Below, one piece after another: positions 44,013 to 53,142 of a stretch of 64,000 bases of DNA (the stretch's first letter is position 1; every line of letters starts with the position of its first letter). The DNA comes from Kaistia granuli DSM 23481 (GTDB lineage Bacteria > Pseudomonadota > Alphaproteobacteria > Rhizobiales > Kaistiaceae), in the NCBI RefSeq assembly GCF_000380505.1, contig NZ_AQYH01000006.1, positions 248,001 through 312,000 of the forward strand. The letters run 5' to 3'. Under the pieces are notes generated by a model. The model searched no databases. It was not told where the DNA came from and saw only the letters and a program-made list of their open reading frames with translations. Both the position numbers and the translations under genes were made by a program.

Positions 44013-44201
44013 GACGAAATGAAGGTCTCGATGCATGGGCCGGCCCGGCCGGCAACTGGTGGGGACCGACCCGAGCGTCCCGACGCCGAGCCGACGCGCA
44101 GGGCACCGTGCCGGCCTGTCGCCTTTCAGGCTGCCAGCCCCGTTTTCACCAGACAAACGCATTTTGATTGCATTTGCCGGCAATTATTTTCATATGAAAT
44201 C

Positions 44202-45050
44202 ATGGACGTCGCCCTCGCCCGCACCTTTCTCGAAGTCGCCGCGAGCGGCAGCTTCGTCGCCGCCGCCGAACGGCTCAACCTGACCCAGACCGCCGTCAGC
44301 GCGCGCATTCGCGTGCTCGAGGAGCAACTCGGGCGCCGCCTCTTCGTGCGCAACAAGGCCGGCGCCCGCCTGACCCCGGCCGGCGAAAGGCTGGTCCGGC
44401 ACGCAACGACGCTGGTCCAGGTCTGGGAGCGCGCTCGCCAGGAGGTCGCCTTACCGCCCGGCCGCGAAGAGGGCGTCAGCCTCGGCTGCGAGCCGAGCCT
44501 GTGGCAGCCGCTCTTCGCCGACTGGCTGGTCTGGCTGCACCATCACTGCCCGGACCTGGCGCTCAAGGCCGAGATCGAGACGCCGGCGCGGCTGGTCGAC
44601 CGCGTGATCGAGGGATCGCTCGACCTCGCCCTCGTCTACAACCCGCCGCAGCGCCCCGGACTGGTCGCCGAGCCAATCGCGGAGGAGAAGCTGGTCTTCG
44701 TGACGACGGCGCCGGATGGCGCGCTGCTTCGAGATCGCTATGTCTATGTCGACTGGGGGCCGCGTTTCGCGGTCGATCACCGCGCCGCCTATCCGGAACT
44801 CGCCAATCCGGCGATTTCGATCGGCTTCGGCCCGCTGGCGCTCAGCCACATCCTCGCGGTCGGCGGTTGCGGCTATTTCCGCGTCGGCACCGTGCGGCCC
44901 TATCTCGATGACGGACGCGTCCATCGCGTCGCGGATGCGCCGGAGTTCTCGCATGCCGCCCATGTGGTTCACGCCCGGCGCGACGACGGCGCGCTGATGA
45001 ACCGGGTTCGGAACGGCCTCCGGGAGGTCGCGCGGCGAAAGGCGGAATGA
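44202..45050 (+). CDS. LysR-family transcriptional regulator
   Basis: A 282-residue LysR regulator: winged helix in ARTFLEVAASGSFVAAAERL and LTQTAVSARIRVLEEQLGRR, then an effector domain. It is transcribed away from metB across 189 bases and may control metB. No strong Shine-Dalgarno sequence precedes the ATG, which is chosen by alignment with the family. Confidence 0.92.
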   Translation: MDVALARTFLEVAASGSFVAAAERLNLTQTAVSARIRVLEEQLGRRLFVRNKAGARLTPAGERLVRHATTLVQVWERARQEVALPPGREEGVSLGCEPSLWQPLFADWLVWLHHHCPDLALKAEIETPARLVDRVIEGSLDLALVYNPPQRPGLVAEPIAEEKLVFVTTAPDGALLRDRYVYVDWGPRFAVDHRAAYPELANPAISIGFGPLALSHILAVGGCGYFRVGTVRPYLDDGRVHRVADAPEFSHAAHVVHARRDDGALMNRVRNGLREVARRKAE

Positions 45051-45062
45051 TCGAAGAAAGCT

Positions 45063-45094
45063 CGCGGGCCACGTCGCTCCGGACGCGGCCCGCG
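45063..45094. terminator. Strong bidirectional hairpin between LysR and ThuA-like genes
   Basis: Stem CGCGGGCC / GGCCCGCG continued after one mismatch by CGTC / GACG around a 6-base loop, lying 12 bases after the LysR stop and 14 before the convergent ThuA-like stop. Confidence 0.7.
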
Positions 45095-45107
45095 GATGAG
45101 ACTTATA

Positions 45108-45752
45108 TCAGCGCGCGGCCCAGAGCAGGCCGCGGCGCATGATGGTGTTCATCTCGGGGACCTGAAACTCGCTCGCGACATGGCCGAGCGCGGAATAGAA
45201 CACCCGCCCCTCACCATGCTTGCGCTTCCAGACCACCGGCATGACGACGCCGTCGATCCAGTAGGCGTGGTCGCCCTTGAAGGTGGTCGTCGCCAGCACC
45301 TCGTTCGAGGGGTCGACATGCATGTAATACTGCTCGGAGCGGTACGGGAACCGCGTCGGCAGGCCTTCCATCAGCGGATCGTCGGGCCGGGTCACGTCGA
45401 CATGGTAATCGATGATGTTGCCGGGGTGTGCCACCCACTGGCCGCCGACCATGAACTGGTATTCGACCGCCTCGCGGAACGCGTCGCCCATGCCGCCGTG
45501 ATAGCCGGCGAGGCCGACGCCGCCCTGCACCGCCTTGGTCAGATTGAGAAGCTCCTCCTTCTCGATCTTCGACATGGTGTAGATCGGCACGATCAGGCTC
45601 ATGTCGGCGATCGCCGGGTCGGCGAAGGCCTCGGTCGAATTCTCGACATAGACCTTGAAGCCTTCCTCCTCCAGCATGCCCGCGATGATGTTGGCGCCCT
45701 GCTCCGGCTCGTGGCCGCTCCAGCCGCCCCAGACAATCAATGCCTCGCGCAT
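45108..45752 (-). CDS. ThuA-like domain protein
   Basis: A 214-residue protein of the ThuA family (class I glutamine amidotransferase-like fold): VWGGWSGHEPEQGA near the start, GYHGGMGDAF, and a C-terminal KHGEGRVFYSALGH stretch. ThuA acts with the oxidoreductase ThuB in catabolism of trehalose and related disaccharides through keto-sugars in rhizobia. It follows the GFO/IDH/MocA gene, as thuA accompanies thuB, so a similar sugar pathway is likely. Confidence 0.9.
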   Translation of the reverse strand: MREALIVWGGWSGHEPEQGANIIAGMLEEEGFKVYVENSTEAFADPAIADMSLIVPIYTMSKIEKEELLNLTKAVQGGVGLAGYHGGMGDAFREAVEYQFMVGGQWVAHPGNIIDYHVDVTRPDDPLMEGLPTRFPYRSEQYYMHVDPSNEVLATTTFKGDHAYWIDGVVMPVVWKRKHGEGRVFYSALGHVASEFQVPEMNTIMRRGLLWAAR

Positions 45753-45777
45753 CGTCTCTCTCCCTTATGTTCTATTC

Positions 45778-46875
45778 TCAGAGCGCGCCGATGACTGTGC
45801 CGACCGCCAGGGCGGCGGGCCGTTCGGGCCGGCTCTCGATCGTGACGTGCTCGCCCGTGTCGGACGAACGCTGGAACGCCTCCATGACCTCCAGCGCGTG
45901 GAAGGCCAGATCGCCGCTGGCGCGGTGCGGCCTTCCCTGCCGGATCGCCTCGGCCATGTCGGCGACGCCGATGACGCGGAAATTGCCGTCGGCATAGCCA
46001 TGCTCGGTCGGCACGGCGTGCCAGTCGTCGGAGGCCGTCGCCAGTTTGATCTCGCCGCCAAAATGGTTCGGATCGGGCACGAGGATCGAGCCGGCCGAGC
46101 CATAAAGTTCGATCGGGCTGTGCTGGTGGCGCGGCACGTCGAAGCTCATCGCGATGGTGACGACGGCGCCGGAGACGAATTGCAGCGTGCCGGCGACATG
46201 GGTCGCCACCTCGACCGGGATCTTGGTGCCGTTCAGCGGCTCGCTGGTGACCAGGCGCTCGTCGCGCAGCTTGGTGGCGACGCCGGCGACGCGCGCGACC
46301 GGACCGAGCAGGTTGACGAGATCGGTCACGTAATAGGGGCCCATGTCGAGCATGGGTCCGCCGCCGTCGAGATAGTAGAAACCGGGATTGGGGTGCCAGC
46401 GCTCGTGGCCCGGGCACATGAAGAAGGCGGTGCCGGCGATCGGCGTGCCGATGGCGCCCTCGTCGACCAGCTTGCGGCTGGTCTGGTGGGCGCCGCCGAG
46501 GAAGGTATCGGGTGCGCTGCCGAGCCGGACACCCTTCGCCTTCGCGGCGGCGACCAGCTTGCGCGCCTCGGCCGTCGAGATACCGAGCGGCTTCTCGGAA
46601 TGGACATGCTTGCCGGCGGCGACGGCCTTGAGGCCGACCTCGACATGCGCCTTCGGGATGGTGAGATTGACGATGATTTCGATCGAGGGGTCTGCCAGCA
46701 TCGCGTCGATCGACACGGCGTTGAGGCCGAACTCGCTCGCCCGGGCGCGCGCCGCATCCTCGTTCAGGTCGGCGACGCCGCGAATATCGAGGATGGGGAA
46801 TCCCGCCGCCGCCTTCAGATAGGCCGCGCTGATATTGCCGCAGCCGATAAATCCAATTCCTACCCGCTCAACCAT
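45778..46875 (-). CDS. GFO/IDH/MocA-family oxidoreductase (ThuB-like)
   Basis: A 365-residue NAD(P)-dependent sugar dehydrogenase. Rossmann motif GFIGCGNISAAYL at the start, the EKPLG motif (SEKPLGIS, about residue 95) with the conserved Lys, and DGGGPMLDMGPYYVTDLVNL in the catalytic part. It likely oxidises a sugar hydroxyl or handles a 3-keto-sugar with the ThuA-like protein. ATG 46875 has GGGAG upstream. Between the ROK gene and the ThuA-like gene on the same strand. Confidence 0.92.
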   Translation of the reverse strand: MVERVGIGFIGCGNISAAYLKAAAGFPILDIRGVADLNEDAARARASEFGLNAVSIDAMLADPSIEIIVNLTIPKAHVEVGLKAVAAGKHVHSEKPLGISTAEARKLVAAAKAKGVRLGSAPDTFLGGAHQTSRKLVDEGAIGTPIAGTAFFMCPGHERWHPNPGFYYLDGGGPMLDMGPYYVTDLVNLLGPVARVAGVATKLRDERLVTSEPLNGTKIPVEVATHVAGTLQFVSGAVVTIAMSFDVPRHQHSPIELYGSAGSILVPDPNHFGGEIKLATASDDWHAVPTEHGYADGNFRVIGVADMAEAIRQGRPHRASGDLAFHALEVMEAFQRSSDTGEHVTIESRPERPAALAVGTVIGAL

Positions 46876-46921
46876 CTCGCGCTCACTCCCAGATGCGATT
46901 GATTTCTTGTTCGGCCGTCGG

Positions 46922-48154
46922 TCAGCGATGGACGACTGGCCCCGTGGTGTTCCAAGGCGCGCCATAGAGGTCGCGCAATGTCATGGCCGCGGCGCCCCGG
47001 GCCCAGATGTCGTCACTCCAATGGTGAACGACGATCTCGGAAACATCGGCCAGGCTCGGCGGCAGCAGCTCGGCAACGGTGCGCCGGATCGGCCCGACCA
47101 GGGCCTCGCCAGCCTCGAGCGCGGCGCCGGCCAGGATGACCTTGGGCGGGGCGAACAGCGTGATCAGATTTGCGATGGCAAAGCCGAGCGAACCGCCGGC
47201 CCGTTCGAGCAGATCGAGAATGCGCGGCTCGCCTCCGGCGGCGAGTTGCAGGATCTTCTCCATGCCGCGACCGAGGCGAAAGGCGTGCGCATGCTCGCCG
47301 CCGGCGAGGATTTCCTGCGCTTCCGCCAGGATGCTGGCCTCGGAGGCGGCCTCGGCGAGCCGCGTCGAGCCGTTGCCGTTCGGCGGCCGTACCATCAGGT
47401 CGCCGAGATCCGGGCTCAGGCCGTTGGCGCCACGGAACAATTCGCCATTGTGCATGATGCCAAGGCCGAGGCCGAGCTCGACCGAAATGACGAGAAAATC
47501 ATCAAGGCCGCGCGCTTCGCCGAACCAGTGCTCGGCCAGCGTGACCAGGTTGACGTCGCTGTCGATCGTCGCCGCGACCCCGCTCAGCCGCGTCGTCAGT
47601 TCCGCCGCGAAGGGTACGTCGCGCTCGCCGAAGATCGGGCTCGCCCGGCAGACGCCGGCGATGCGCTCGACGACGCCGGGCAGGCCGACGCAGACGCCCG
47701 AAACCTGCTCGATGGTGAGGCCCGCATCGGCGATCGAGCGGCGAATGCCGTCCTCGACCAGATCAGCGATGACGGATACCGGCTGCCGCTGCAGGCGGAT
47801 CGGCAGGACCAGGCTCGACAGCAGATCGGCGCGGAAATTGGTCGTCGCAACGGTGATCTGGTCGAGCGCGAGCTTGACGCCGACAACATAGGCGGCGGCC
47901 GGATTGAGCTCCAGCATGACGCGGGGCCGCCCCCGGGCCGCGTCGCGAATGCCGCCGAGCTGATGCGTGATGATCAGCTGATCGTCGAGCAGCGCGCCGG
48001 TGATCGCCGACACCGTCGTCGCTGAGAGTTGCGTGCGATCCGAGATCTCGACGCGCGAGATCGGACCGAACCTCCGGATCGCGTCCATCACGTGGAAGCG
48101 ATTGATGGCACGCATCAATTCTGGATCGGCTGTCTTCATTTGCAGGGGAACCAT
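46922..48154 (-). CDS. ROK-family transcriptional repressor lacking the zinc-site motif
   Basis: A 410-residue regulator: N-terminal winged helix (GPISRVEISDRTQLSATTVSAITGALL) and a C-terminal ROK sugar-kinase-like domain with ATP-fold motif IDSDVNLVTLAEHWFGEA. The usual ROK zinc motif (GEIGH ... CxCGxxGC) is replaced by LSPDLGDLMVRPPNG with no Cys, so metal binding is probably lost. It is divergent from the CUT1 sugar genes and faces an operator typical of ROK repressors; probably relieved by the imported sugar. ATG 48139 is an alternative start. Confidence 0.9.
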   Translation of the reverse strand: MVPLQMKTADPELMRAINRFHVMDAIRRFGPISRVEISDRTQLSATTVSAITGALLDDQLIITHQLGGIRDAARGRPRVMLELNPAAAYVVGVKLALDQITVATTNFRADLLSSLVLPIRLQRQPVSVIADLVEDGIRRSIADAGLTIEQVSGVCVGLPGVVERIAGVCRASPIFGERDVPFAAELTTRLSGVAATIDSDVNLVTLAEHWFGEARGLDDFLVISVELGLGLGIMHNGELFRGANGLSPDLGDLMVRPPNGNGSTRLAEAASEASILAEAQEILAGGEHAHAFRLGRGMEKILQLAAGGEPRILDLLERAGGSLGFAIANLITLFAPPKVILAGAALEAGEALVGPIRRTVAELLPPSLADVSEIVVHHWSDDIWARGAAAMTLRDLYGAPWNTTGPVVHR

Positions 48155-48242
48155 TTATTCCGGGTCAGGCAGTTATTCACGCCGGAACAGGTGTCTGTCA
48201 ACGCCGGATTCCGCGCTGCACCGCAGCAATTATGAGCTTCCC

Positions 48243-48296
48243 TTGACAGCGCCCCCAGAACGGGAACAGATTTAATCCGCATTGTTTATTAAACAA
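48243..48296 (+). promoter_or_regulatory. Promoter and ROK-type operator of the ThuE-like operon
   Basis: TTGACA at 48243-48248 gives a consensus -35; a weak -10 (CAGATT, 48267-48272) follows after 18 bases. Just downstream is a perfect palindrome TTGTTTA-T-TAAACAA (48282-48296), the form known for XylR/Mlc-like ROK repressors. Binding there would block the promoter of the binding-protein gene. Confidence 0.75.
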
Positions 48297-48342
48297 GCGC
48301 CGGTGGGAGGAACCAGCCGGCGGCCGTCTGGGAGGACAATCG

Positions 48343-49608
48343 ATGAAGTTCAGAACGCTCTTCGGCGCGGCCATCGGGCTTGCGCTCTCCGCCACCACGG
48401 CACTGGCCGACGTCACGGTAAAATGGCTGCATCTGGAAACCGACCCGGTCACGCTGTCGGCCTGGGACGACATCATCAAGCAGTTCGAAGTGTCGCATCC
48501 GGGCGTCAAGGTGCAGACCCAGTTCCTCGAGAACGAGGCCTTCAAGGCCAAGCTGCCCACCTTGCTGCAGTCGAAGGATGCGCCGCATCTGTTCTTCTCC
48601 TGGGCGGGTGGCGTGCTGAAGGCGCAGTCGGAGACGGGCGCCATACAGGACCTGACTGCGCTGATGCAGGCCGAAGACGGCAAGTGGCAGAAGAGCTACA
48701 ACCCGGCATCGGTCGCCGGCCTGACCTTCGACGATAAGATCTGGGCCGTCCCCTACAAGATGGGCACCGTCTCGTTCTTCTATAACAAGGAACTGTTCCA
48801 GAAGGCCGGCGTCGACGCGGACAAGATCCAGACCTGGGACGACTTCCTGGCCGCCGTGAAGACGCTCAAGGACGCCGGCATCGTGCCGATCGCCGGCGGC
48901 GGCGGCGAGAAGTGGCCCCTGCACTTCTACTGGAGCTACCTCGCCATGCGAAATGGCGGCCAGGAAGCCTTCAACGCGGCCAAGGCCGGCGAAGGCGACG
49001 GCTTCAAGTCCGAGCCCTTCGTCAAGGCCGGCGAGCAGCTGAAGGCGCTCGGCGCGCTCGAGCCGTTCCAGCCGGGCTATCTCGGCACCAAGTGGCCGCA
49101 GGCGCTGGGCGCGTTCGCCGACGGCAAGGCCGCGATGATCCTCGGCTTCGAGGCGACCGAGAAGAATCAGGCCAACCAGGCAGCCGACGGCAAGGGAATC
49201 GCCACCGCCAATCTCGGCCGCTTCCCCTTCCCCGCCGTCGTGGGCGGCGCCGGCAAGGTCACCGACACGCTGGGTGGCCTCAACGCCTGGGTCATCAGCA
49301 AGGACGCGCCGAAGGAGGCCGTCGAGTTCGCCGCCTTCCTGACCAATGCCGACAATGAGCGCCTGCAGGCCGAGAAGGGCATCATGATCCCGGTCGCCAT
49401 CGGTTCCGAGGACGGCGTCAAGGATCCGCTGGTCGCCCAGTCGGCCAAGCAGCTCGCCGCCTCGACCTGGCATCAGAACTACCTCGACCAGGATCTCGGC
49501 CCGGCCGTCGGCCGCGTCGTCAACGACGTCTCGGTGGAAATCGTCTCCGGCCAGATGTCGGCGGAAGACGCCGCCCAGCAGATCCAGGACGCCTGGGAAC
49601 TCGAATAG
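48343..49608 (+). CDS. CUT1 sugar-binding protein (ThuE-like)
   Basis: A 421-residue family 1 solute-binding protein with a Sec signal peptide (LFGAAIGLALSATTALA|D). Family motifs WDDIIKQFEVSHPGVKV, PHLFFSWAGG, FFYNKELFQKAGV and DTLGGLNAWVIS are present. It captures a sugar, probably a di- or oligosaccharide, for the two permeases that follow. GGGAGGA is found upstream of the ATG within the leader. Confidence 0.93.
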   Translation: MKFRTLFGAAIGLALSATTALADVTVKWLHLETDPVTLSAWDDIIKQFEVSHPGVKVQTQFLENEAFKAKLPTLLQSKDAPHLFFSWAGGVLKAQSETGAIQDLTALMQAEDGKWQKSYNPASVAGLTFDDKIWAVPYKMGTVSFFYNKELFQKAGVDADKIQTWDDFLAAVKTLKDAGIVPIAGGGGEKWPLHFYWSYLAMRNGGQEAFNAAKAGEGDGFKSEPFVKAGEQLKALGALEPFQPGYLGTKWPQALGAFADGKAAMILGFEATEKNQANQAADGKGIATANLGRFPFPAVVGGAGKVTDTLGGLNAWVISKDAPKEAVEFAAFLTNADNERLQAEKGIMIPVAIGSEDGVKDPLVAQSAKQLAASTWHQNYLDQDLGPAVGRVVNDVSVEIVSGQMSAEDAAQQIQDAWELE

Positions 49609-49628
49609 CGGTCCCGCGCCTTCTTGCG

Positions 49629-49654
49629 CCGCCGCGGCTTGCTTGCCGCGGCGG
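49629..49654 (+). terminator. Intercistronic hairpin after thuE-like gene
   Basis: Perfect 9-bp stem CCGCCGCGG / CCGCGGCGG with an 8-base loop in the gap between binding-protein and permease genes. No T-run. Confidence 0.65.
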
Positions 49655-49685
49655 TCGATCCTTTCCAGTCGGAGATATCGGGCCG

Positions 49686-50600
49686 ATGAGCCAGACGATG
49701 ATCGGCGCGCGCGCGCAAGGCCGCGGCGGACACAACAGGATCGGCGGCACGCTGCCTGTCCTGATCCTGTTCCTGCCACCTGCGCTGCTGGTATTCACCC
49801 TCTTCGTCATCCTGCCGATGGGCGAGGCCGCCTGGTACAGTCTCTATGACTGGAACGGCTACGGCCTGCCCGAGAAGTTCATCGGCCTGAAGAATTTCGA
49901 GCTTCTGTTCCGCAATGGCGCGTTCCGCCAGGCGCTGGCGAACAACGCGCTGATCATCGTCATCTCGCTCGCCATCCAGCTGCCGCTGGCGCTGTGGCTG
50001 GCGACCATGGTCTCGCACCGCATTCCGGGCGCCGTGTCGTTCCGGCTGATCTTCTTCATGCCATATGTGCTGGCGGACGTGGCGGCCGGCCTGATCTGGC
50101 GCTTCGTCTATGACGGCGACTACGGCCTGTTCGCCGCGATCGCCTCGTTCTTCAGCGTCGCCTCGCCCTATGTGCTGGCCGACAAGAACCTCGCCATCTA
50201 CGCCGTGCTCGGCGTCATCGTCTGGAAGTATTTCGGCTTCCACATGATGCTCTTCATCGCTGGCCTGCAGTCGATCGACAAAAGCTATTACGAGGCGGCC
50301 GAGATGGACGGCGCGACGCGCTGGCAGCGCTTCCGCAACATCACGCTACCGCTGCTAGCGCCGACGATCCGCCTCTCGGTCTTCTTCTCGGTGATCGGCT
50401 CGCTGCAGCTCTTCGACATGATCATGCCGCTGACCGGCGGCGGCCCGTCGAACAGCACCCAGACCATGGTCACCTTCCTCTATTCCTACGGCATCACGCG
50501 GATGAAGGTCGGCTTCGGAAGCGCCGTCGGCGTCGTCCTGTTCATCATCTGCGTCACGCTCGCCTTCGGCTACAAACGGATTTTCATGCGCAATGACTGA
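49686..50600 (+). CDS. CUT1 sugar ABC permease, MalF-like (ThuF-like)
   Basis: A 304-residue permease with six membrane helices and an EAA loop SYYEAAEMDGATRWQRFRNI. The family stretch PLTGGGPSNSTQTMVTFLYSYG follows. GGAGAT lies upstream of the ATG. It overlaps the next permease by eight bases. Confidence 0.93.
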   Translation: MSQTMIGARAQGRGGHNRIGGTLPVLILFLPPALLVFTLFVILPMGEAAWYSLYDWNGYGLPEKFIGLKNFELLFRNGAFRQALANNALIIVISLAIQLPLALWLATMVSHRIPGAVSFRLIFFMPYVLADVAAGLIWRFVYDGDYGLFAAIASFFSVASPYVLADKNLAIYAVLGVIVWKYFGFHMMLFIAGLQSIDKSYYEAAEMDGATRWQRFRNITLPLLAPTIRLSVFFSVIGSLQLFDMIMPLTGGGPSNSTQTMVTFLYSYGITRMKVGFGSAVGVVLFIICVTLAFGYKRIFMRND

Positions 50601-51492
50601 GCAAACCCTCGTCGTCGCAAAGCCCGCCGCCGTCCGGCGCGCGCGCCGGGACATCTTCTCGAAGCACAGGATGAGCTTCGTCACCTGGCTCTATCTCTAT
50701 GCGAGCCTGTTCCTCGTCGCGGCGGTCGTCCTGCTGCCGCTTCTCACCACCGGACTGGGCGGCTTCAAGACGCTCGGCGACCTTCGCGTCAACCCGTTCG
50801 GCCTGCCGGCGCAATGGATCTGGAGCAACTATCTCGATATTCTCGGCAGCACCCGCTACTGGCAGATGCTGGCCAATTCGCTGATCATCGCCGTGCTGAC
50901 CGTGGTGCTGACGCTCGCCGTCGCCGCCATGGCGGCCTTCACCTTCGCCCATGTGAAGTTCTTCGGCTCGGGCTTCCTGCTCAACTATTTTCTGATCGGC
51001 CTGATGTTCCCGGTCGCCACCGCCATCCTGCCGCTCTTCATCCGCATCCGCGATCTCGGCCTGCTCGATACCTATTGGGGCGTCGTGCTGCCGCAGGTAG
51101 CCTTCGGGCTCGGCATGAGCATCATGCTGTTCCGCAAGTTCTTCCAGAACGTGCCGCATGAATTGTTCGACGCGGCGCTGGTCGATGGCTGCGGCTACAT
51201 CCGCTATTTCTGGCACATCACCCTGCCGCTCTCGCGGCCGATTCTGGCCACGGTCGGCATCGTCGCTTTCGTCAACTCCTGGAACAGCTATCTGCTGCCG
51301 CTGATCCTGCTCAACACCGAGGGAAAATATCCCTGGCCGCTCGGCATCATGGTCTATCAGGGCGAATATTCGACCGACTGGCAGCTGGTGCTCGCCTTTA
51401 TCACACTCACCATCCTGCCGACGATCATCGTCTTCTTCGCCGCCCAGAAGCACATCGTCGCCGGCCTGACGGCGGGCGCGGTTAAGGGCTGA
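50593..51492 (+). CDS. CUT1 sugar ABC permease, MalG-like (ThuG-like)
   Basis: A 299-residue permease: six helices, EAA loop HELFDAALVDGCGYIRYFWH, and a C-terminus HIVAGLTAGAVKG. It completes the membrane channel; no ATPase gene follows, so a shared MsiK/UgpC-type ATPase encoded elsewhere must power it. A terminator follows 16 bases later. Confidence 0.93.
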   Translation: MTEQTLVVAKPAAVRRARRDIFSKHRMSFVTWLYLYASLFLVAAVVLLPLLTTGLGGFKTLGDLRVNPFGLPAQWIWSNYLDILGSTRYWQMLANSLIIAVLTVVLTLAVAAMAAFTFAHVKFFGSGFLLNYFLIGLMFPVATAILPLFIRIRDLGLLDTYWGVVLPQVAFGLGMSIMLFRKFFQNVPHELFDAALVDGCGYIRYFWHITLPLSRPILATVGIVAFVNSWNSYLLPLILLNTEGKYPWPLGIMVYQGEYSTDWQLVLAFITLTILPTIIVFFAAQKHIVAGLTAGAVKG

Positions 51493-51507
51493 ACGACCGA
51501 CAAGCAG

Positions 51508-51536
51508 AGGGCGCGCCGGATATCCCGGCGGGCCCT
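51508..51536. terminator. Terminator after the ThuEFG-like operon
   Basis: Stem AGGGCGCGCCGG / CCGGCGGGCCCT (one mismatch), 5-base loop, followed by TTGAT on the plus strand. It sits between convergent permease and MFS genes and may act on both. Confidence 0.7.
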
Positions 51537-51540
51537 TTGA

Positions 51541-53055
51541 TCAATGTCCGACGGCGACGCCCCCCGCTCCGGCGGTCCCCTCGTTGCGCAGGGCCACGAA
51601 GACCACGACGGACAGTGCCGCGATCAGCGCCGCCGTCACCATCAGAACCGAGGCATGGGCGCTGGCGAAGGCCGTCCGCGCCGTCTGGGCGATCATTTCG
51701 CCCTCCGCGCCGCCGATCTTCTGCGCCACCACCATCGCCTCGCCGATCGAGTGGGCGGCGACGCCCGCCTCCCCCGCGAGGCCAAGGCCGAAATTGCTGC
51801 GGTAGATTGCGCTCAGCAGCACACCGAAGAAGGTGATGCCGAGACCGGCGCCGAGTTCGTAGCCGGTGGCCTCGAGCGATCCGGCGGCACCGGCCTTGTC
51901 GACCGGCGCGGCGCCCATGATGGCGGCAGACGACGCCAGCAGGCCGACGCCGAGCGCGAAGCCGAGCAGCGCCATCAGGCAAGCAATGACCACGTCGTCG
52001 CCGCCAATGTTCGACTGACTGATGCCGAACAACGCCAGGGATGCGGCGGCGAGACCGACCGTGCCGAGCCAGCGCAGACCGAAGCGGCCGGCCAGCTTGC
52101 CGGCGATCGGCCCGGCAATGGCCGAGGCGACGACGAGCGGCATCATGAACAGGCCGGCCTGCAGCGGCGTCCGGCCATAGACATATTGCAGCTCCTGCGC
52201 CAGCAGCAGCTCGAAGCCGGCGAGCGAGCCGGATGCGACGAAGGCCATCAGCATGCCGACCGAAATGGCCGGCTTGCGGAACAGCGTCAGGTCGAGCAGC
52301 GGCTCGGCGGCCGCGACCTGCAACCGGCCGAACCAGGCCATCAGGCCCAGTCCCAGCGCAAGGAAGCCGAAGACCCAGACCGAAGGTCCCGCCTTGAAGC
52401 CGGACTTTACCGCGTAGACCGTCGCGATCAGGCCGGCGATCAGCAGCAGGGCATGGCCGATCTTCCAGCTGCCCTGCGCCGCGACCGGACGGTTCGGGAT
52501 GAGAAAGTACACCGCCGGTAGCACGACCAGCATGACAGGCACATTGATGAGGAACACTGACCCCCACCAGAAATGCTCGAGCAGGAAACCGCCCGCCAGC
52601 GGACCGATGGCAGCGCCAGCCGAGGCGACCGTGGTCCAGACGCCGAGCGCAAGGGCCCTTTCCTTCGGATCGTCGAAGGCTTGCCGGATGAGCGCCAGCA
52701 CGCTTGGAATGATCATTGACGACCCGATGGCGAGCAGGACGCGCGCCAGGATCAGCATCATCGCGGTCTGAGAGAAGGCGGCGCAGACCGAGGCGGTGCC
52801 GAAGATCGCCAGTCCGGTCAGCATCAGCCGGCGATGACCGACGCGGTCGCCGAGCGTGCCCATCGGCACCAGCAGACCCGCCATGATCAGCGGATAGATG
52901 TCGATGATCCAGAGGATTTCCGTGCCGCTCGCCCCCAGGGCGACGGTCAGAGACGGGACGGCGATATGCAGGATCGTCATGTCGACGACGACTGGCAGGA
53001 ACGCCAGGATCACCGCGGTCAGTACCAGCCAGCGATTGCGCGGCGCGATGGACAT
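51541..53055 (-). CDS. MFS multidrug efflux transporter, QacA/SmvA type (14 helices)
   Basis: A 504-residue DHA2-family drug/proton antiporter. Motifs PVVVDMTILHIAVPSL (helix 1), GDRVGHRRLMLTG (loop 2-3), ASAGAAIGPLAGGFL (motif C of exporters) are visible; the pattern is close to SmvA/QacA exporters of cationic biocides. ATG 53055 has AAAGGAGA upstream; a longer frame to 53493 crosses the divergent promoter and is rejected. Divergent from the TetR gene that probably represses it. Confidence 0.92.
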   Translation of the reverse strand: MSIAPRNRWLVLTAVILAFLPVVVDMTILHIAVPSLTVALGASGTEILWIIDIYPLIMAGLLVPMGTLGDRVGHRRLMLTGLAIFGTASVCAAFSQTAMMLILARVLLAIGSSMIIPSVLALIRQAFDDPKERALALGVWTTVASAGAAIGPLAGGFLLEHFWWGSVFLINVPVMLVVLPAVYFLIPNRPVAAQGSWKIGHALLLIAGLIATVYAVKSGFKAGPSVWVFGFLALGLGLMAWFGRLQVAAAEPLLDLTLFRKPAISVGMLMAFVASGSLAGFELLLAQELQYVYGRTPLQAGLFMMPLVVASAIAGPIAGKLAGRFGLRWLGTVGLAAASLALFGISQSNIGGDDVVIACLMALLGFALGVGLLASSAAIMGAAPVDKAGAAGSLEATGYELGAGLGITFFGVLLSAIYRSNFGLGLAGEAGVAAHSIGEAMVVAQKIGGAEGEMIAQTARTAFASAHASVLMVTAALIAALSVVVFVALRNEGTAGAGGVAVGH

Positions 53056-53112
53056 TGTCTTCTCCTTTCCGGGCCGCAGGGATTGCCGGCGCGCGGGCGC
53101 GGAGATATATAT

Positions 53113-53124
53113 CCGTCCAGACGG
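53113..53124. promoter_or_regulatory. Palindrome CCGTC-CA-GACGG between MFS and TetR genes
   Basis: A perfect 5-2-5 inverted repeat inside an AT-rich 87-base divergent promoter region, 19 bases before the TetR start. It is the natural candidate operator for the TetR-family repressor, covering both promoters. Confidence 0.6.
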
Positions 53125-53142
53125 TATTAAAAGAGAAAAATC

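Noticed and set aside
42666-44201. Long plus-strand frame running into the LysR gene at 44202
   Set aside because: The part before 44202 is antisense to PAS and metB genes; only the last 282 residues have LysR features.
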